Positions 1 through 15,005 of a stretch of DNA of 64,000 nucleotides are shown in pieces. The DNA is from Cavenderia fasciculata (Eukaryota > Evosea > Eumycetozoa > Acytosteliales > Cavenderiaceae). The stretch's first letter is position 1. Every line of letters starts with the position of its first letter. Under the pieces are notes generated by a model, which worked only from the letters and a program-made list of their open reading frames with translations, had not been told where the DNA came from and ran no database searches. The stretch is taken from assembly GCF_000203815.1 (NCBI RefSeq), contig NW_004457715.1, positions 372,001 to 436,000 of the forward strand, read 5' to 3'. The position numbers and the translations under genes were made by a program.

Positions 1-1
1 C

Positions 2-400
2 ACTAGAGTCTCTTTAGATGGCAAGACCGCGCAATCGACCACCTTGAACAAATCTGATCCAATTCTCCTCTGCGGTGCTGTATTTGGAGTTGATGATGGC
101 AATATCCATGGTCTTGCCTTTTTCAAGGGAGGTGTGTTCAACCTTTTCAAATACGAACCAAAACAAAACCAACTCACCATCCATTCTCGCAAGCACACCA
201 TCCCAGCAGGCTATAAAATCCTAAACGTCGCGCCCCAATCCTCCATTTCTGGCACTAATAAATTTACCAGCAGATTCCTCATTAAGTAGGAAACCGGTGG
301 AAGTCTTACCTTTTTGGTGTACCATGACATTCTGTCTGGTGTTCAACTTCCAATTTATGGTACTGCTACTGTAGAATCTATATCCTATGTTTTAGAATAA
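2..400 (+). pseudogene. 3' end of an unknown gene, interrupted by an in-frame TAG
   Basis: The reading frame is open from the window edge (base 2) to a TAG at 287-289. It then continues in the same frame for 36 more codons to a TAA at 398-400. The peptide on both sides looks coding: mixed hydrophobic and polar residues with beta-strand character, such as VFGVDDGNIHGLAFFKGG before the stop and GGSLTFLVYHDILSGVQLP after it. No intron of usual length with GT..AG ends removes the TAG; the nearest GT/AG pair is only about 24 bases apart. The 5' part lies outside the window. I do not recognise the family. It could be a recent pseudogene, a 95-aa (visible part) truncated protein, or a sequencing error at the TAG. 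Confidence 0.55.
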
Positions 401-553
401 AAAATAAAGAATTGAAAGAAAATAATCACCTTATGCCTGGTCTAAATATTTAATTAATTACAAAAGGGTATATAAATAAATAAATTATTATTTTTTAATA
501 TTAATCTTTATGACATTCAAAATGGATTGGAGGAAGAAGTTTTGGAAACTTAT

Positions 554-2500
554 TTATCGTGGCCTATTAAAATGAAGATTGTTATGATCTGCCAGATCCT
601 GTTGTCTATCCTCTCTTTCTTGTTGTTGGCGCATAGATTGTAATTTCTGTTGAATTTGATTAAATATTTGTTCCTCTTGTTTGAAATGTTGTTGTCTAGT
701 TTGTTGTCGCGGTGGCGATGGTGGATTGAAATGTTGATCATTGTCATTTTCATGTGTACTAAATGTAATAGGGTCATTATTTGATTGACCACCGATATGG
801 TGATTAAATTCATCCTGTAATTTCTTCATTCTCGCTAGCATATCCGACTCTTGTGGTACTCCTTGAATCTTTTTGTCAAACCCATGCTCCTCTTGGATGA
901 CACGCCTTGACTGAGCAGCGTTGAGACTCTTGAGCTCTTCTACGACACGATTTAATGTCTCTGGTGGAGCATCAAATCCAGGTGCCGAAGAGACAAAAGG
1001 GAATTGATTTGCCCAAGCAGAATACTCACTCACAGGTATGATCGAAGTTGTTGCACATACACGAGGATGTGTTACATCAAATTGAATACATTGCATTCCA
1101 CCTTTACACAAACTAGGGTCATCTCTACATCTAGAGAATTCACATCGTTGTGTTGTTTGATTGCAATGCTGTTTAAACAAACATTTACTTCCAAAGCAAT
1201 CATCACCATCCACTGGATTATTAAATGACCATTCTGTACATAATGTACCCCATCCAAATTCATCACAAGTAAATCCAGGTGGACATAATGCACATCCATT
1301 CGGTCCATCTAATAAAATTAAATAATTAATTAAATTGTTGTGTTACAGAGATGAATATAACATACGGAAAACATCATTGTGTAGTGGTACACAATCATAA
1401 TCTGTAAATATACCATGTGAACATTGGAAACCAGGTGGACATGGTGTATCTTTGCATCCAGGCTTTATAGGCAAACTATCTAAATAATTAAACAAATAAA
1501 GGTTAGTCAATTGAAACAAACATGTATCTTTAGAATCTTTTCAAAAACATACTTAATTTTAAATAACAAGCAGCTATATTTAAATCTTCGAGCTCATAGC
1601 ATTCACTGTATATATCACATACTAGATAATCACATGATGTTGGAAGACAAGTATTGACATCGTTGACAATTTTGCAAATGAATCCATCTTTACAATTATT
1701 ATCACATTCTCCTCTTGCCAATTCTATATTTCTATATATATTCTCCTCTGTCAATAGATAAGTGTTAGTATAGGTGGCTATGATGATGATGATGATGCTC
1801 CAAGTAGATATACATACTCTTTTCAAAACAAACAGGAGCAGGGCTACAACACTTTAAAGTAGGGTTCTCACATTGACCAGACATCATTTTACAATCCAAG
1901 TTCTTTTGTTCACATTTCGCAGATTCACAATCCTCTAAATATAATAATAATAATAATAATAATAATGAGACATGTATTTGGTAAGTAAGATGTGTACAAA
2001 TTATTGTCTATTGTGATGATATCTATATATTTACCAACAATAGGATCATAAATTGCATAACCAGATATATTTTGAAAGTCATAGTCCAACTGATACACTT
2101 GATTAGTGACAAGGTTACGTAGACATTTTGTAATATTTCCAGCAGCTGGATCTCTTGCATAGTTGTATGTTGCACTGACACATATCGATCCGATACCAAA
2201 ACAACAACCTCTTAGAGGTATGATCATACAATCTGGATAGGCTGTGAGACATGAATCAGGTCCCAATGTTTCACATTGTCCAACTGCCTCTACAAACAAT
2301 GAACTATAACTAGTAATACTCTTTGTCTGTGACGCTATTATCTGTTGTATATTTATCTGCTGCTGCTGATGATGATAGTGATGATTGAATAGACCAATCA
2401 ACCTATTTGAATAATAATTAAAATCATCTTGACATAATAATATTACTGCAATGATTGACAATAATGTCGTTAATTTTGTTTGTTGATATTTATGTTTCAT
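554..2500 (-). CDS. Secreted Cys-rich spore-coat-like protein
   Basis: Five exons on the minus strand join in phase: 2500-2035, 1934-1818, 1747-1553, 1479-1366 and 1308-554, giving about 548 aa. Residues 10-22 are a hydrophobic signal-type segment. Residues 75-150 carry a Cys pattern (QCETLGPDSCLTAYPDC, then GCCFGIGSICV) that resembles the N-terminal domain of Dictyostelium spore coat proteins of the SP96/SP70 type. Several short Cys modules follow, including CPPGFQC and CPPGFTC, of the follistatin-like kind common in dictyostelid spore coat and prestalk matrix proteins. The C-terminal 150 residues are Gln/Arg/His-rich and probably disordered. From family knowledge it would be an extracellular matrix or spore coat glycoprotein; the exact member is not identified. 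It is divergent to the poly(A) polymerase gene, sharing a 444-bp spacer. Confidence 0.75.
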
Positions 2501-2944
2501 TTAGCAGTAATCAGTAAATAACAAAATAGATAAATAAATATATAAATAAATATTCATACAAAACTGTACTCTACTAGATTCAATCATTCATCATTCATCA
2601 CTACAAAATTGTAGTGGGATTATAATCTACCACACTTCCTTCCTTCACTTTTGATCGATTGATTGAGAGAAGAGAGTATATAATACTAAACTGATTCTAC
2701 AAGATTGAAATGAAACCAGAACGGGTCATCGTATCTTGGGAAGTATGAGCAGCGACTTTTGCAACTGGTCAGCCTTGAACTGAACAACTCAACTCGTCTG
2801 CTAGAAAATATTTCTAAAAAAAAATAAAAAAAATAAAAAAAAATTCTTTTTTGTGGAGGGGGGACCTGAAAAAGAGTTGAAAAAACAAAAGCATTATTTT
2901 GTTACTTGTTATAATATTAATATAAATCATCATCAGTTAAAATA
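2501..2944. other. Divergent intergenic spacer
   Basis: Spacer between the spore-coat-like gene (-) and the poly(A) polymerase gene (+), so it should hold both promoters. It has A/T homopolymer runs near 2815-2845 and a short G-rich patch at 2856-2866. No RNA gene or further ORF was seen. Confidence 0.6.
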
Positions 2945-5925
<2,981 letters not shown>

Positions 5926-6764
5926 ATTGGAATCACATAATATAAACACAAGAAAAAAGATCAAGATTTATTTGGAGCAATAATCAACAAAAAACAATCC
6001 TCAGGCAATCAAATCAAGAAGAGTGCGATACAAAAAAAAAAAGATGGGAAACAAAAGAGAGAGAGAGAGATTTGGAGAAATGGAATTCAAAGGAATTTCC
6101 TTTTCCTTCTTTTTTTTTATTTATATATATCTATCTTCTCCTTTCTTCTTCTTCTTCTAACCTATCCCTTTACTAATCATTCTACCCTTTCCAATCCTTC
6201 TATTCTCGATATATATTTTCTTTTCAACTTTTAGGGTTAGTCAAAAAAAAAAAAAAAAGAATAATAATAATAATTAATAATAATAATATCTATTTTCTTC
6301 TTCTTCTTTGTTCCAATCATACCATTTAAATAAAATAACCTATTTTAACCTTGACGATAAAACAGATATCGTTTAACGTTTTCGTTTTTTTTTATTAAGT
6401 GAAAATGCACACAGCCTTATAACTGCGATCATGTGTTCATCGCACGTGGATGGTCAGACAATTCAGACCAACTGTACAAAAAAAAGAAATAAAAGTTAGT
6501 AGGTTGGGCAAATAAAAAGTGTGTACATGTGACCAATCACAAGATTGTGCTTTAAATCATTGTTATCTTTGCAACTATCAACAACAATAACAACAACAAA
6601 GTATCTCCCTATCCTCGCGCAATGAAAGATGGCACTTGGGAATAACAACAACTATAAAATGGTGACATATTAATATTGACGTCCAAGTTAGTTGGTTATT
6701 ACATATTGTCAACACTACTCTTAAAAGTAGAAACAAATAACATTATTAATCAGCAGTCATCATC
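5926..6764. other. Intergenic spacer with two small hairpins
   Basis: This spacer follows the poly(A) polymerase stop. It holds purine-rich and CT-rich simple sequence (6020-6180), an A-run at 6243-6259 and AAT repeats near 6262-6288. Two adjacent perfect stem-loops lie at 6424-6444 (TGCGAT/ATCGCA) and 6451-6470 (TGGTC/GACCA). No credible ORF was seen. Confidence 0.5.
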
Positions 6765-8891
6765 ATGTCAGTCATTGATCAGTATCAACCAGTGGTATTC
6801 CAAAACAAAAAGGGATTTGTCGTACCTTCTACTCTTCCAGTCTATGCAGCACAAACCAAGACTAAAGTTACTACAACCGAGACAGCTGTCGATAAAGCTA
6901 AACCATTTTCTGGTAACTACCTATTTAGACAAATGATCAGGTGGTGTATCTATAGATCTTTTATTAATGAATATTATTCTTTGTTGTTTTCTCTCCTCTT
7001 TTAGATGCATTCTATGACAAGATGACTCTTAGTTCAGAGAACTTTGTCAATTTCGTTGCTGGCAAGATTACTGATAAGACGGCTAGTTTAGAGGAACTTT
7101 TATCATTCTCTTCTTTTGACTCGGATGACAAGTACACTGACAAGGTCAAACAAGCTGCCGACATGCATTTCATCAGTCTCGTTCAGTACTATATGAACGA
7201 TGAAGTGAGAAACATCTTGGGTTGGTCAAAACCAGCTCCTCATGCAAGATTGCTAGAGATTGCATCGAGTGACAAGGTAGTAGCATGGTACAAAAAGTAT
7301 TCACTACTCTATGCTCATTATTTGGTTAGTCTACAACTTAAAGGTGCAATCAAAATTAAAGTTTTAGAAGCTGATATTAAAACAATGACTTCTTCTGTAT
7401 GTAGAATATAATATTTAAATATATATATATATAAATAATTATACTAACTTTATTTTTCTCTAGAAAATCTATGTTAAACAAACATCAGCAATCTTTAAGT
7501 TTGCATTTATTGAACGTAATCCAAAGATTACAATTTATCTCAAAAATGCAAAGAAATGGACTGAAGATTTAAAGAATTATTATTTAACCAATTCCAAGTG
7601 TCTAGAGGAATGGATGAGATCATTCCAAGAGAACTACAACTTTGAAACTTTTTTTGCAAAGTTTGCAAATGTATTTTCATCAACTGGTCACCAAACTCAA
7701 GCCAACCAGATTTTGAATATTCCAAAAACTATGAATTGTTTGGATAGTATTGTTTCAAATGTACGTACAGCTGCAACAATCATTGATCATTATACAAAGT
7801 ATATTTATTTATTTTATTTTATTTATTTTTAGATTCGAAACAAATTAGATGTTTTGGATCAAAGTGCAAAATCATCAAGTGAAGTTATTAATTTCTTTTA
7901 TTCCTCACAATATGCATTCTTTTCATCGATGACCAACCTCGATGGTAATGCAGAATATTTCAAAGCAATGGAAAAACATGTTGACGATGTATTGGACCGT
8001 CTCTCCAAACTCAAAGAATCTAGTTTGTCTGGGCCACAATTAGACTTTTACAAATTGTATAAAGATGTCTTGTTGGCATGTGGAGGTATGGCAGGTGTAA
8101 GATTCCAACTAACCAACGCTATCAAAAGAACTGTTAATCGTATTGCACCCTACACTGATATTACCATGGGCTTTGAAAATATCTTAAAAATGCCACAGAT
8201 GGAAACCGAGAATATGAAGATATTCTTGCAAGAGAATGCGCCAGACGTTGTTAAAAAGGTTCCTAAAGGAGTCAACTTTTTCATGTCAATGTGGAGAGGT
8301 TGTCAATCCATCTCGATTCTCTATGGTATAGTCAACTTTGATCCAAAGGCCGGTGTACTTAGCAACACCCAGTTTATCGGTGACTCACTTGCTATTGTCC
8401 TCGATACCTTTACAACTATCCAAAAAGTTGATGTTGCATTCACTGCACCATTTGCATCGTTGGCCAAAGGTATTAGTAACGCTCTAAAGGTATTCAAGCC
8501 AACCCAACTCGTCAAACTCTTCTCGTCGAGTATGAAGTGGTTCTTTACTAAATCGTTTAACGATTTCCTCAATTTTAGAGTGTGTCCAGCTCTCATTGTT
8601 CTTTCATGTATTATGAATTGTATCGATATTGCCAAAGATATTGAAGAAGGTAAATGGGGTGAACTAGCCTGCGACGTTGCAGCACTTGGATTAAACATTG
8701 CCACCGTTGCTGTTTTAGTGGCCGGTGCCAGTTGGAGTGGACCAGTTGCATTGGTACTTGGTGGTGTTGCCATCCTCGTACTCATTATTAAACTTTGGAT
8801 CTCTACCCCTGAGAAAAGCCCTGCTCAAAAGTTTTTGGAATCAAAGTTTGTTTTACTTGCTTACAAGAGACTTCCAGCTGCTGCTGCCTAA
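6765..8891 (+). CDS. Unrecognised 631-aa protein with C-terminal membrane segments
   Basis: Exons 6765-6912, 7005-7396, 7464-7760 and 7833-8891 join in phase to 631 aa. The first donor is GTAACT at 6913; later GT sites in that ORF (for example GTGGTG at 6941) lead to stops. There is no signal peptide. The body is mostly predicted helix with many Phe/Tyr/Lys (FKFAFIERNPKITIYLKN). The C-terminal third holds hydrophobic segments: CPALIVLSCIMNCIDIA, then after a Lys/Glu turn AALGLNIATVAVLVAGA and GPVALVLGGVAILVLIIKLW, a Gly/Ala-rich helical hairpin. That layout (long soluble helical body, terminal hydrophobic hairpin) is seen in several unrelated membrane-inserting proteins, but I recognise no family and claim no function. 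The codon use is ordinary for the window. Confidence 0.8.
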
Positions 8892-9359
8892 AAATAATAA
8901 TTAAATAAATAAATATTATTATTACAAGATCAATATTGACTTTTAAAAGTCTCAAAAGAAGAGGAAGAGTATTTCTCGAAAAAATATCTAATACATAAAC
9001 AACAAGAACCAGCCAGACTGGAGGAGAGGAGTGTTATTTTCACAGATTCTAATTGAACCTCTGTTTTTTTGGATAAATATTTATTTTTTTACCTTTTTTG
9101 GTCGTTCAATACCAAAAAGAAAAATAGAGTGGTGAATTTGAGCTAAAAGGGAATTTTTGCAATGAATATTGTGTTGGTTTCCTGCGATGGGAGTATGGGT
9201 AGCTAATTAGGGGGGTCTATTGAATATTAATTAATATTAATCTCCTAGCTAACAACACTATAATCTTGTCTGAGAGACTGAAAATATTGATTTAAATATC
9301 GCAGCTCCTCTAACAATCTCATTTCATTCATTAAACCCAACAAACAAATAATTATAAAC
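8892..9359. other. Intergenic spacer
   Basis: Contains the 3' flank of the 631-aa gene and the promoter of the next gene. A perfect 14-base palindrome (GACTTTTAAAAGTC) lies at 8938-8951, within the probable 3' UTR. The rest is AT-rich, with T-runs near 9064-9100. Confidence 0.5.
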
Positions 9360-9698
9360 ATGTCGGATCTTATTTTAGATAACTTAACAGGATACAAAGG
9401 AAAAGTAAAGAAGCAAGGTAGGTGAAAGAACAATTTAAATTATTTATATAAAATAATATTGCATGACACATTCTAACATTTTCTTTATAATCTCTCTTTT
9501 AATTTCATTTAATTATTCAATTGAATAATTATAGGAGCTGATAGTCATGCCACACCAAAGCGTAGATATCATCATCCAGTCATTGATACAGATCAATTTG
9601 AAATCCCACCAGAGAACGCATCCAAGCTTAGATTAAACGGTGACACCAAGATTGGTGGTGATAAGAAAAGAAACCTTTGGGGAGGAGGAAACAGATAG
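9360..9698 (+). CDS. Small basic hypothetical protein (73 aa)
   Basis: Two exons, 9360-9417 and 9535-9698, join in phase across an AT-rich intron with donor GTAGGT and acceptor TTATAG. The protein begins MSDLILDNLTGYKGKVKKQG and ends with a Lys/Gly/Asn-rich tail (GGDKKRNLWGGGNR). It has 73 residues, is hydrophilic and basic, with no TM segment and no Cys. The start context (AAAC before the ATG) is typical for dictyostelids, and the second exon has no stop until the TAG. I do not recognise the family. The balanced codon use and clean splice phase argue for a real gene. Confidence 0.7.
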
Positions 9699-10346
9699 AT
9701 AGACTGATATCAAATAATACTACTACTGTAGTTCCCAAAACAAAAAAAAAAAAAAAACAATAAATATTTCTATCAATCAAAATATATCATTCATTTATTG
9801 CACATATTATTAATATGTTCCAGATAAGATGGTGGAATTGATTTCCACTTTTAATCGCCATAATATTTTTGAATCCCATTATGAATTCCTGACTGGTTCT
9901 TTGTTTCAACCCGGGTTGATAAGATTCTTATCTTATCTTATCTTTTAAGGGTAATGGTCTAAAACCTTACCAAGGTGTTTATACAAAGATATGGGCATTT
10001 GAGAAAATACAATTCTTTTTTTACAATGTTTTTCTCGATTTTGTAATTCCTTTCTGTTTACCAAAAAAACTATAAATACAACAACAATTTTTGTTGTTAG
10101 TTTAATTCAATACATAATTATCAATCATTTTTATATAGAGATATTCTTCAAGAAAGATATTCTATTTCTATATTTAATTATATTAAATAATATAATATTA
10201 GTATTAAATTAATTTATTCATTTTTTTTTAAAATTTTTGCGATCAAGCAACCCGAGTAGTAGGACAAAAGAATCTATCTTCATCTCTGTTTGTTTGTGTG
10301 TGTTGTTCATTGTCTCTATTCTCGACTTATATAAATATAACAAAAG
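9699..10346. other. Upstream region of the valyl-tRNA synthetase gene
   Basis: This 648-bp region has several dyad elements: a GTGGAA/TTCCAC hairpin at 9832-9848, a perfect 14-base palindrome TCAACCCGGGTTGA at 9907-9920, and an AACAACAA/TTGTTGTT stem-loop at 10080-10098. Three tandem TTATC (GATAA) motifs lie at 9929-9943. A TATAAATA box lies near 10071. It probably includes the synthetase promoter and 5' UTR. Confidence 0.5.
9929..9943 (-). promoter_or_regulatory. Three tandem GATAA motifs
   Basis: Three back-to-back TTATC pentamers (GATAA on the minus strand) lie about 400 bp upstream of the valyl-tRNA synthetase start. GATA-type zinc-finger regulators are abundant in dictyostelids, so this is a candidate binding cluster. 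It could also be chance AT-rich repetition. Confidence 0.3.
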
Positions 10347-13300
10347 ATGAGTGAACCAAAACCAACTACTCAAACTCCAACACCTGTTGAATTGACAGAG
10401 GAGCAAAAGAAGAAGCAAGAAGAGAAAAAGAAGGCAAAGGAAGCCGAAAAGCAAGCAAAGCTTGCAAAGTTGGCTGAAAAGGAATCTAAAGCTGTATGTA
10501 TTGAGAGAGAGAAACAGAGAGAGAATAGAGATATATAGACAGAGATACATAGGGAATAGATAGCTAACAAAGATATATCTATCGTATTATAATAGAAAGC
10601 ATTAAAAGAAAAGGAAGAAGAAAATAAGAAAAAGAAAGCAGCAAAGGAAGCAGAAGAAAAGGAAGCTGCTGACAAAGAAGCTGCAAAGTTACGTGATTAT
10701 ACCGACAAGGTATTACAAACACCAATTGGAGAAAAGAAGGGTAAGAAGCAAGATAGGAGATAAAGAGGAGAATAGCCATATTGAGAGGACTCTCAAACTT
10801 ACATTACTTTTACATTTTATTCTTTTAGAATTCTCTGGAGAATTATACCCATCATATCATCCACCAGCAGTTGAAGCACGTTGGTATGATTGGTGGCTCA
10901 AGAATGAATTCTTTAGCCCAGAAAAGCAATTAGAGATTCAACAACACGTCCAAAAGGATAAAAAGTTTGTTATTGTCATTCCACCACCCAACGTCACTGG
11001 TTCGTTGCATTTGGGTCATGCTTTGACAAACTCGATTCAAGATGCGATTGTTCGTTATCACAGAATGAAGGGTGAAGTTGCACTCTGGGTTCCAGGTACC
11101 GATCACGCTGGTATTGCAACACAAGCTGTTGTCGAGAAAAAGTTGATGCGTGAACGTAACATTACTCGTCACGAAATTGGTCGTGAACAATTTGTTTCTG
11201 AAGTTTGGAAATGGAAGGACGAGTATGGATCACGTATCCAAAACCAACTCAAAAAGTTGGCTTCTTCATTGGACTGGAAGCGTGAGGCATTTACATTGGA
11301 CGATACTCGTTCACGTGCTGTAAACACTGCCTTTGTTCGCATGTTTAACGATGGTTTGATTACTCGTTCATCGCGTCTTGTCAATTGGTCTTGTGCACTC
11401 AAGACTGCCATCTCTGACATTGAAGTCGACTATAAGGACTTGGAAAAGCACACCAAGATGTCTGTCCCAGGACACAGCGGTGAATACGATTTTGGTGTTC
11501 TCTTTGAATTTGGTTACCCAGTCGAGGGCAGCCAAGAACTCTTGTACGTTGCCACCACCCGTATCGAGACCATGTTGGCCGATACTGCCGTCGCCATCCA
11601 CTCTGACGACGCTCGTTACAAGCATCTCCACGGAAAGTTTGTCGTCCATCCATTGCTCGGCAAGCGTATTCCCATCATCACCGATGATGTCCTCGTCGAC
11701 CCATCCTTTGGTACCGGTGTTGTCAAGGTTACACCAGCACACGATCCAAACGATTATGAAACTGGTCTCCGTCACAATCTTCCCATGATCAACCTCTTTA
11801 CCGACGAAGGTTTGATCAACGAGAATGGTGGTCAATTCAAGGGATTGAAGCGTTTCGATGCTCGTAATGCCGTTATCAAGGCACTCGAAGAAAAGGGTTG
11901 CTACAAGGGCATGAAGGACAACAAGATGCGTATTGGTGTTTGCTCACGTTCCAAGGACGTCATCGAGCCAATGGTCAAGCCACAATGGTACGTCAAGTGT
12001 GGAGACATGGCTCAACGTGCCATCAAGGCCGTCGTCGACAAGGAACTCGAGATTATCCCAGCCACCCACGAGGTTACTTGGTTCCGTTGGTTAGAGGGTA
12101 TCAAGGATTGGTGTGTCTCTCGTCAATTGTGGTGGGGCCATCGTATCCCTGCCTACTTGGCACGTATCCAAGGTCGTCCCGAACCAGACCACTTTGACAT
12201 GGAGAACTGGGTTGTTGGTGAGACCAAGGAAGAGGCTTTGGCCGTTGCATTGAAGCGTTTCAACGTTGCTGCCGACCAAATCTCGCTCGAACAAGATCCA
12301 GATGTCTTGGACACTTGGTTTTCGTCTGGTTTGTTCCCATTCTCAACTATGGGATGGCCAGAAAAGACTGCCGACATGGAAAACTTTTACCCAACCAGCC
12401 TTCTCGAGACTGGCTCGGACATTCTCTTCTTTTGGGTCGCCCGTATGGTTATGATGGGTCAACAACTCACCGGCCAATTACCATTCAAGCAAGTCTTCCT
12501 CCACGCCATGGTTCGTGACTCTCACGGTCACAAGATGAGCAAATCATTGGGCAACGTCATTGATCCAACCGACGTTATCAATGGTATCTCCCTCAACCAA
12601 CTCCAAGAGAACCTCAAGACTGGTAATCTTGAACAAAAGGAGTTTACCAGAGCCTCTGCTGCCCTCAAGCTCGACTATCCAAACGGTATCCCAGAGTGTG
12701 GTACCGATGCCCTCCGTTTTGCCCTCTGCGCCTACACCTCGCAAGGTCGTGACATTAACCTTGATATTCTCCGTGTCGATGGTTACCGTCGTTTCTGCAA
12801 CAAGATTTGGAACGCTACCCGTTTCGCTTTGATGAAGTTGGGTACCGACTATAAGCCAATCGACTTTGACGCCGAAGCACTCATCAACAACTCGTCCTCG
12901 GTCAACCGTTGGATCTTGAATGCTGCTGCACGTGCCATCCGTCTCGTCGACCAAGGTTTCAAAGACTATGACTTTGCTGCTGCCACCACCGCCATTTACA
13001 ACTTTTGGTTGCACGAACTCTGTGATTTCTACCTCGAAACCACCAAGCCCATCTTTAGTGACGACAATAACGACGCTGAAGACAAGCTCCGTACCAAGCA
13101 CACCCTCTACACTTGCATTGAAATCGGTCTCAAGTTGCTCCACCCATTCATGCCATATTTGACCGAAGAACTCTACCAATCGATTGCTCACCGTCCATCC
13201 GACAATCTCCCCACCATCATGTTGGCACAGTTCCCACTCGAACAACCACAATGGATCGACGCCAACATTGAAGAGGAAATGAAGCAATGCCAAGACCTCA

Positions 13301-13749
13301 TCACTGCCATCCGTTCGCTCTGCAACAAGTACCGTGTCAAAAAGGTCCCCATCTTTGCTCACGCCAAAAAGGAGGAATTGCACAAATTGTTTAGCCGTCA
13401 CGCTCACCTCATCAAGGTCCTCACCAACGCCTCGGACTTCCAAGTCCACCTCACCTCTGAAGGTCGTACCGGATGCGTCGTCGACACTTACAATGACAGT
13501 CTCTCGATCCTTCTCGATCTCTCCACTTCTATCGATTTCACTGCTGAAATCAAACGTCTTGAAGGCAGTCGTACCAACTTGCTCACTCAAAAGGACGCTC
13601 TTTTGAAAAAGATTAACATCCCATCCTATGACAAGGTCCCACAAAAAATCCGTGAAGATAATACTACCAAACTCAATGGTATCGAAGAAGAAATTAAAAC
13701 TCTTTCAAATAGTATTGAATCCTTTCAAAAAATGTCTTTAAACAAATAA
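10347..13749 (+). CDS. valS: Valyl-tRNA synthetase, cytosolic
   Basis: Exons 10347-10493, 10596-10740 and 10829-13749 join in phase to 1070 aa. The enzyme charges tRNA-Val with valine and edits mischarged threonine. The class I signature [15 protein letters not shown] (HIGH) begins near residue 149, the editing-domain motif [10 protein letters not shown] follows, and KMSKS lies near residue 665 in [14 protein letters not shown]. The C-terminal coiled-coil tRNA-binding arm ends the protein. The first ~95 residues are a Lys/Glu/Ala-rich extension, as in eukaryotic cytosolic forms. There is no obvious mitochondrial presequence, but in many eukaryotes one gene serves both compartments. Codon use is strongly C-ending (CTC, GTC, ATC, ACC), unlike most neighbours, which fits high expression. 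Confidence 0.98.
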
Positions 13750-14242
13750 AAGAAATGAAAACTAAATAAAATAAAATAAATCCCTAAACTACAAAAAAAA
13801 AAAAAAAAAAAAAAAGGATATCAACGACATGATTGGACCAATCAATCTTTGAATTAATTAATTAATTTAACTGACATTGGTCCAACAGATTAAAGAAAGA
13901 TTTTATTCGCCTTTCTCTTTTCAAAAAGACATTTTACCAAAAAACAATGGTAAAAATCTATATGTTTGGGGGGTTCAAGTCAGTTGATTTGACAATGCAT
14001 CGAAATTTTCAACGTCTTTCAGTTCCAGATCTGATCGACTTTTACACTTTAGAAAAGTTTTAAATAAAAATAACTACCAATACCACTGCTTTACTTAGAT
14101 CTACCCTTCTATTTCAAAGAAGGATCAAATGGTTTAAAAAAAAAGAAAACCGTGATGTATAAATAGAGACTTACAAAAAAACAAGCTCATTATTTATTTA
14201 TTTCTTGCTTATCGTTTATCGATTATTATCTATCTCTTTTAA
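13750..14242. other. Intergenic spacer
   Basis: After the synthetase stop comes an A-run (13793-13815). A GATTGG-A-CCAATC dyad lies at 13831-13843, and its reverse-complementary partner ATTGGTCCAA at 13876-13885, so the two could also pair with each other. The rest is AT-rich with no ORF. Confidence 0.5.
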
Positions 14243-15005
14243 ATGGCACTTAATATTACTAAACCAGGTATTGCTACCTTTATATTATTTGGTCTTGTAT
14301 GGATCACTTTAATTATTTCTTTTTCAAGTATGTTAAATGATAAAGAAAAATCTGCATCACTAGAACAATAAGTTAACTTTGTTTTTTTTTTTTGTAGCAT
14401 ATTGGTATAGATTAAAAATAGAATCATCATCATCAAGTGGATCAACAGAAGAAAATGATTTTACAATTACAGTTAATATGAAATACAATGAATTCAAAGT
14501 GACACAAGAAACAAGTTTTGGAAAAACCACTGGTACTACAGATATTAAAGAGACTGATCAAAATAGAAATCAATTGGCTATATTCAAAACATCTCTTGCA
14601 TTCTCTGTGATTGGATGGCTATTTGTGACTGCTTCTCTTGTCATGGTCATGGCCAACATTGCTGGACTATTTATCAAACTTCCCAAAGTAGCTGTTTTAA
14701 TTGCTAAATTCACTCCCATTGTTACATTGGGTTGTTGTTTCATTGCACTCTTTGTATTCTTGGGTTTACCCAATGCAACCAAGAGAGACTGTATGAATAG
14801 TGGTGGTAATGAAGATACTTGCAGTACCGATCAAAATATTCACTTTATGGGCTCGCATACCGAAGATACTGGTAACATTATTGTCAAGACTGCATGGGGA
14901 CCAACAACATCTTGGGCTGCTATTGTTTGTGCAACTGCTCTTCAACTTGCTGGTACTATTGTCAATATTATGTTCCAAAAATATGAACATGAAACTCCTA
15001 AATAA
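14243..15005 (+). CDS. Four-TM membrane protein, tandem copy 1
   Basis: Exons 14243-14327 and 14398-15005 join in phase to about 230 aa. TM1 (residues 9-28, FILFGLVWITLIISFS) is split by the intron. A polar extracellular loop follows with TYWYRLKIESSSSSGS. TM2 and TM3 (LAFSVIGWLFVTASLVMVMAN; VAVLIAKFTPIVTLGCC) are near 115-160, then a loop with two Cys, and TM4 (TTSWAAIVCATALQLAGTIV) close to the C-terminus. This is a claudin/PMP22-like topology, but there is no clear family signature and I infer only an integral membrane protein. The next gene has the same intron position and the shared AYWY-type junction, so the two arose by tandem duplication. Confidence 0.8.

Noticed and set aside
11368-11835. 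Open frames on the minus strand inside valyl-tRNA synthetase
   Set aside because: Same codon-bias shadow effect as the longer antisense frame.
12544-13644. 366-codon open frame antisense to valyl-tRNA synthetase
   Set aside because: It mirrors a codon-biased, highly conserved gene. C-ending sense codons avoid antisense stops, and the peptide has no recognisable features.
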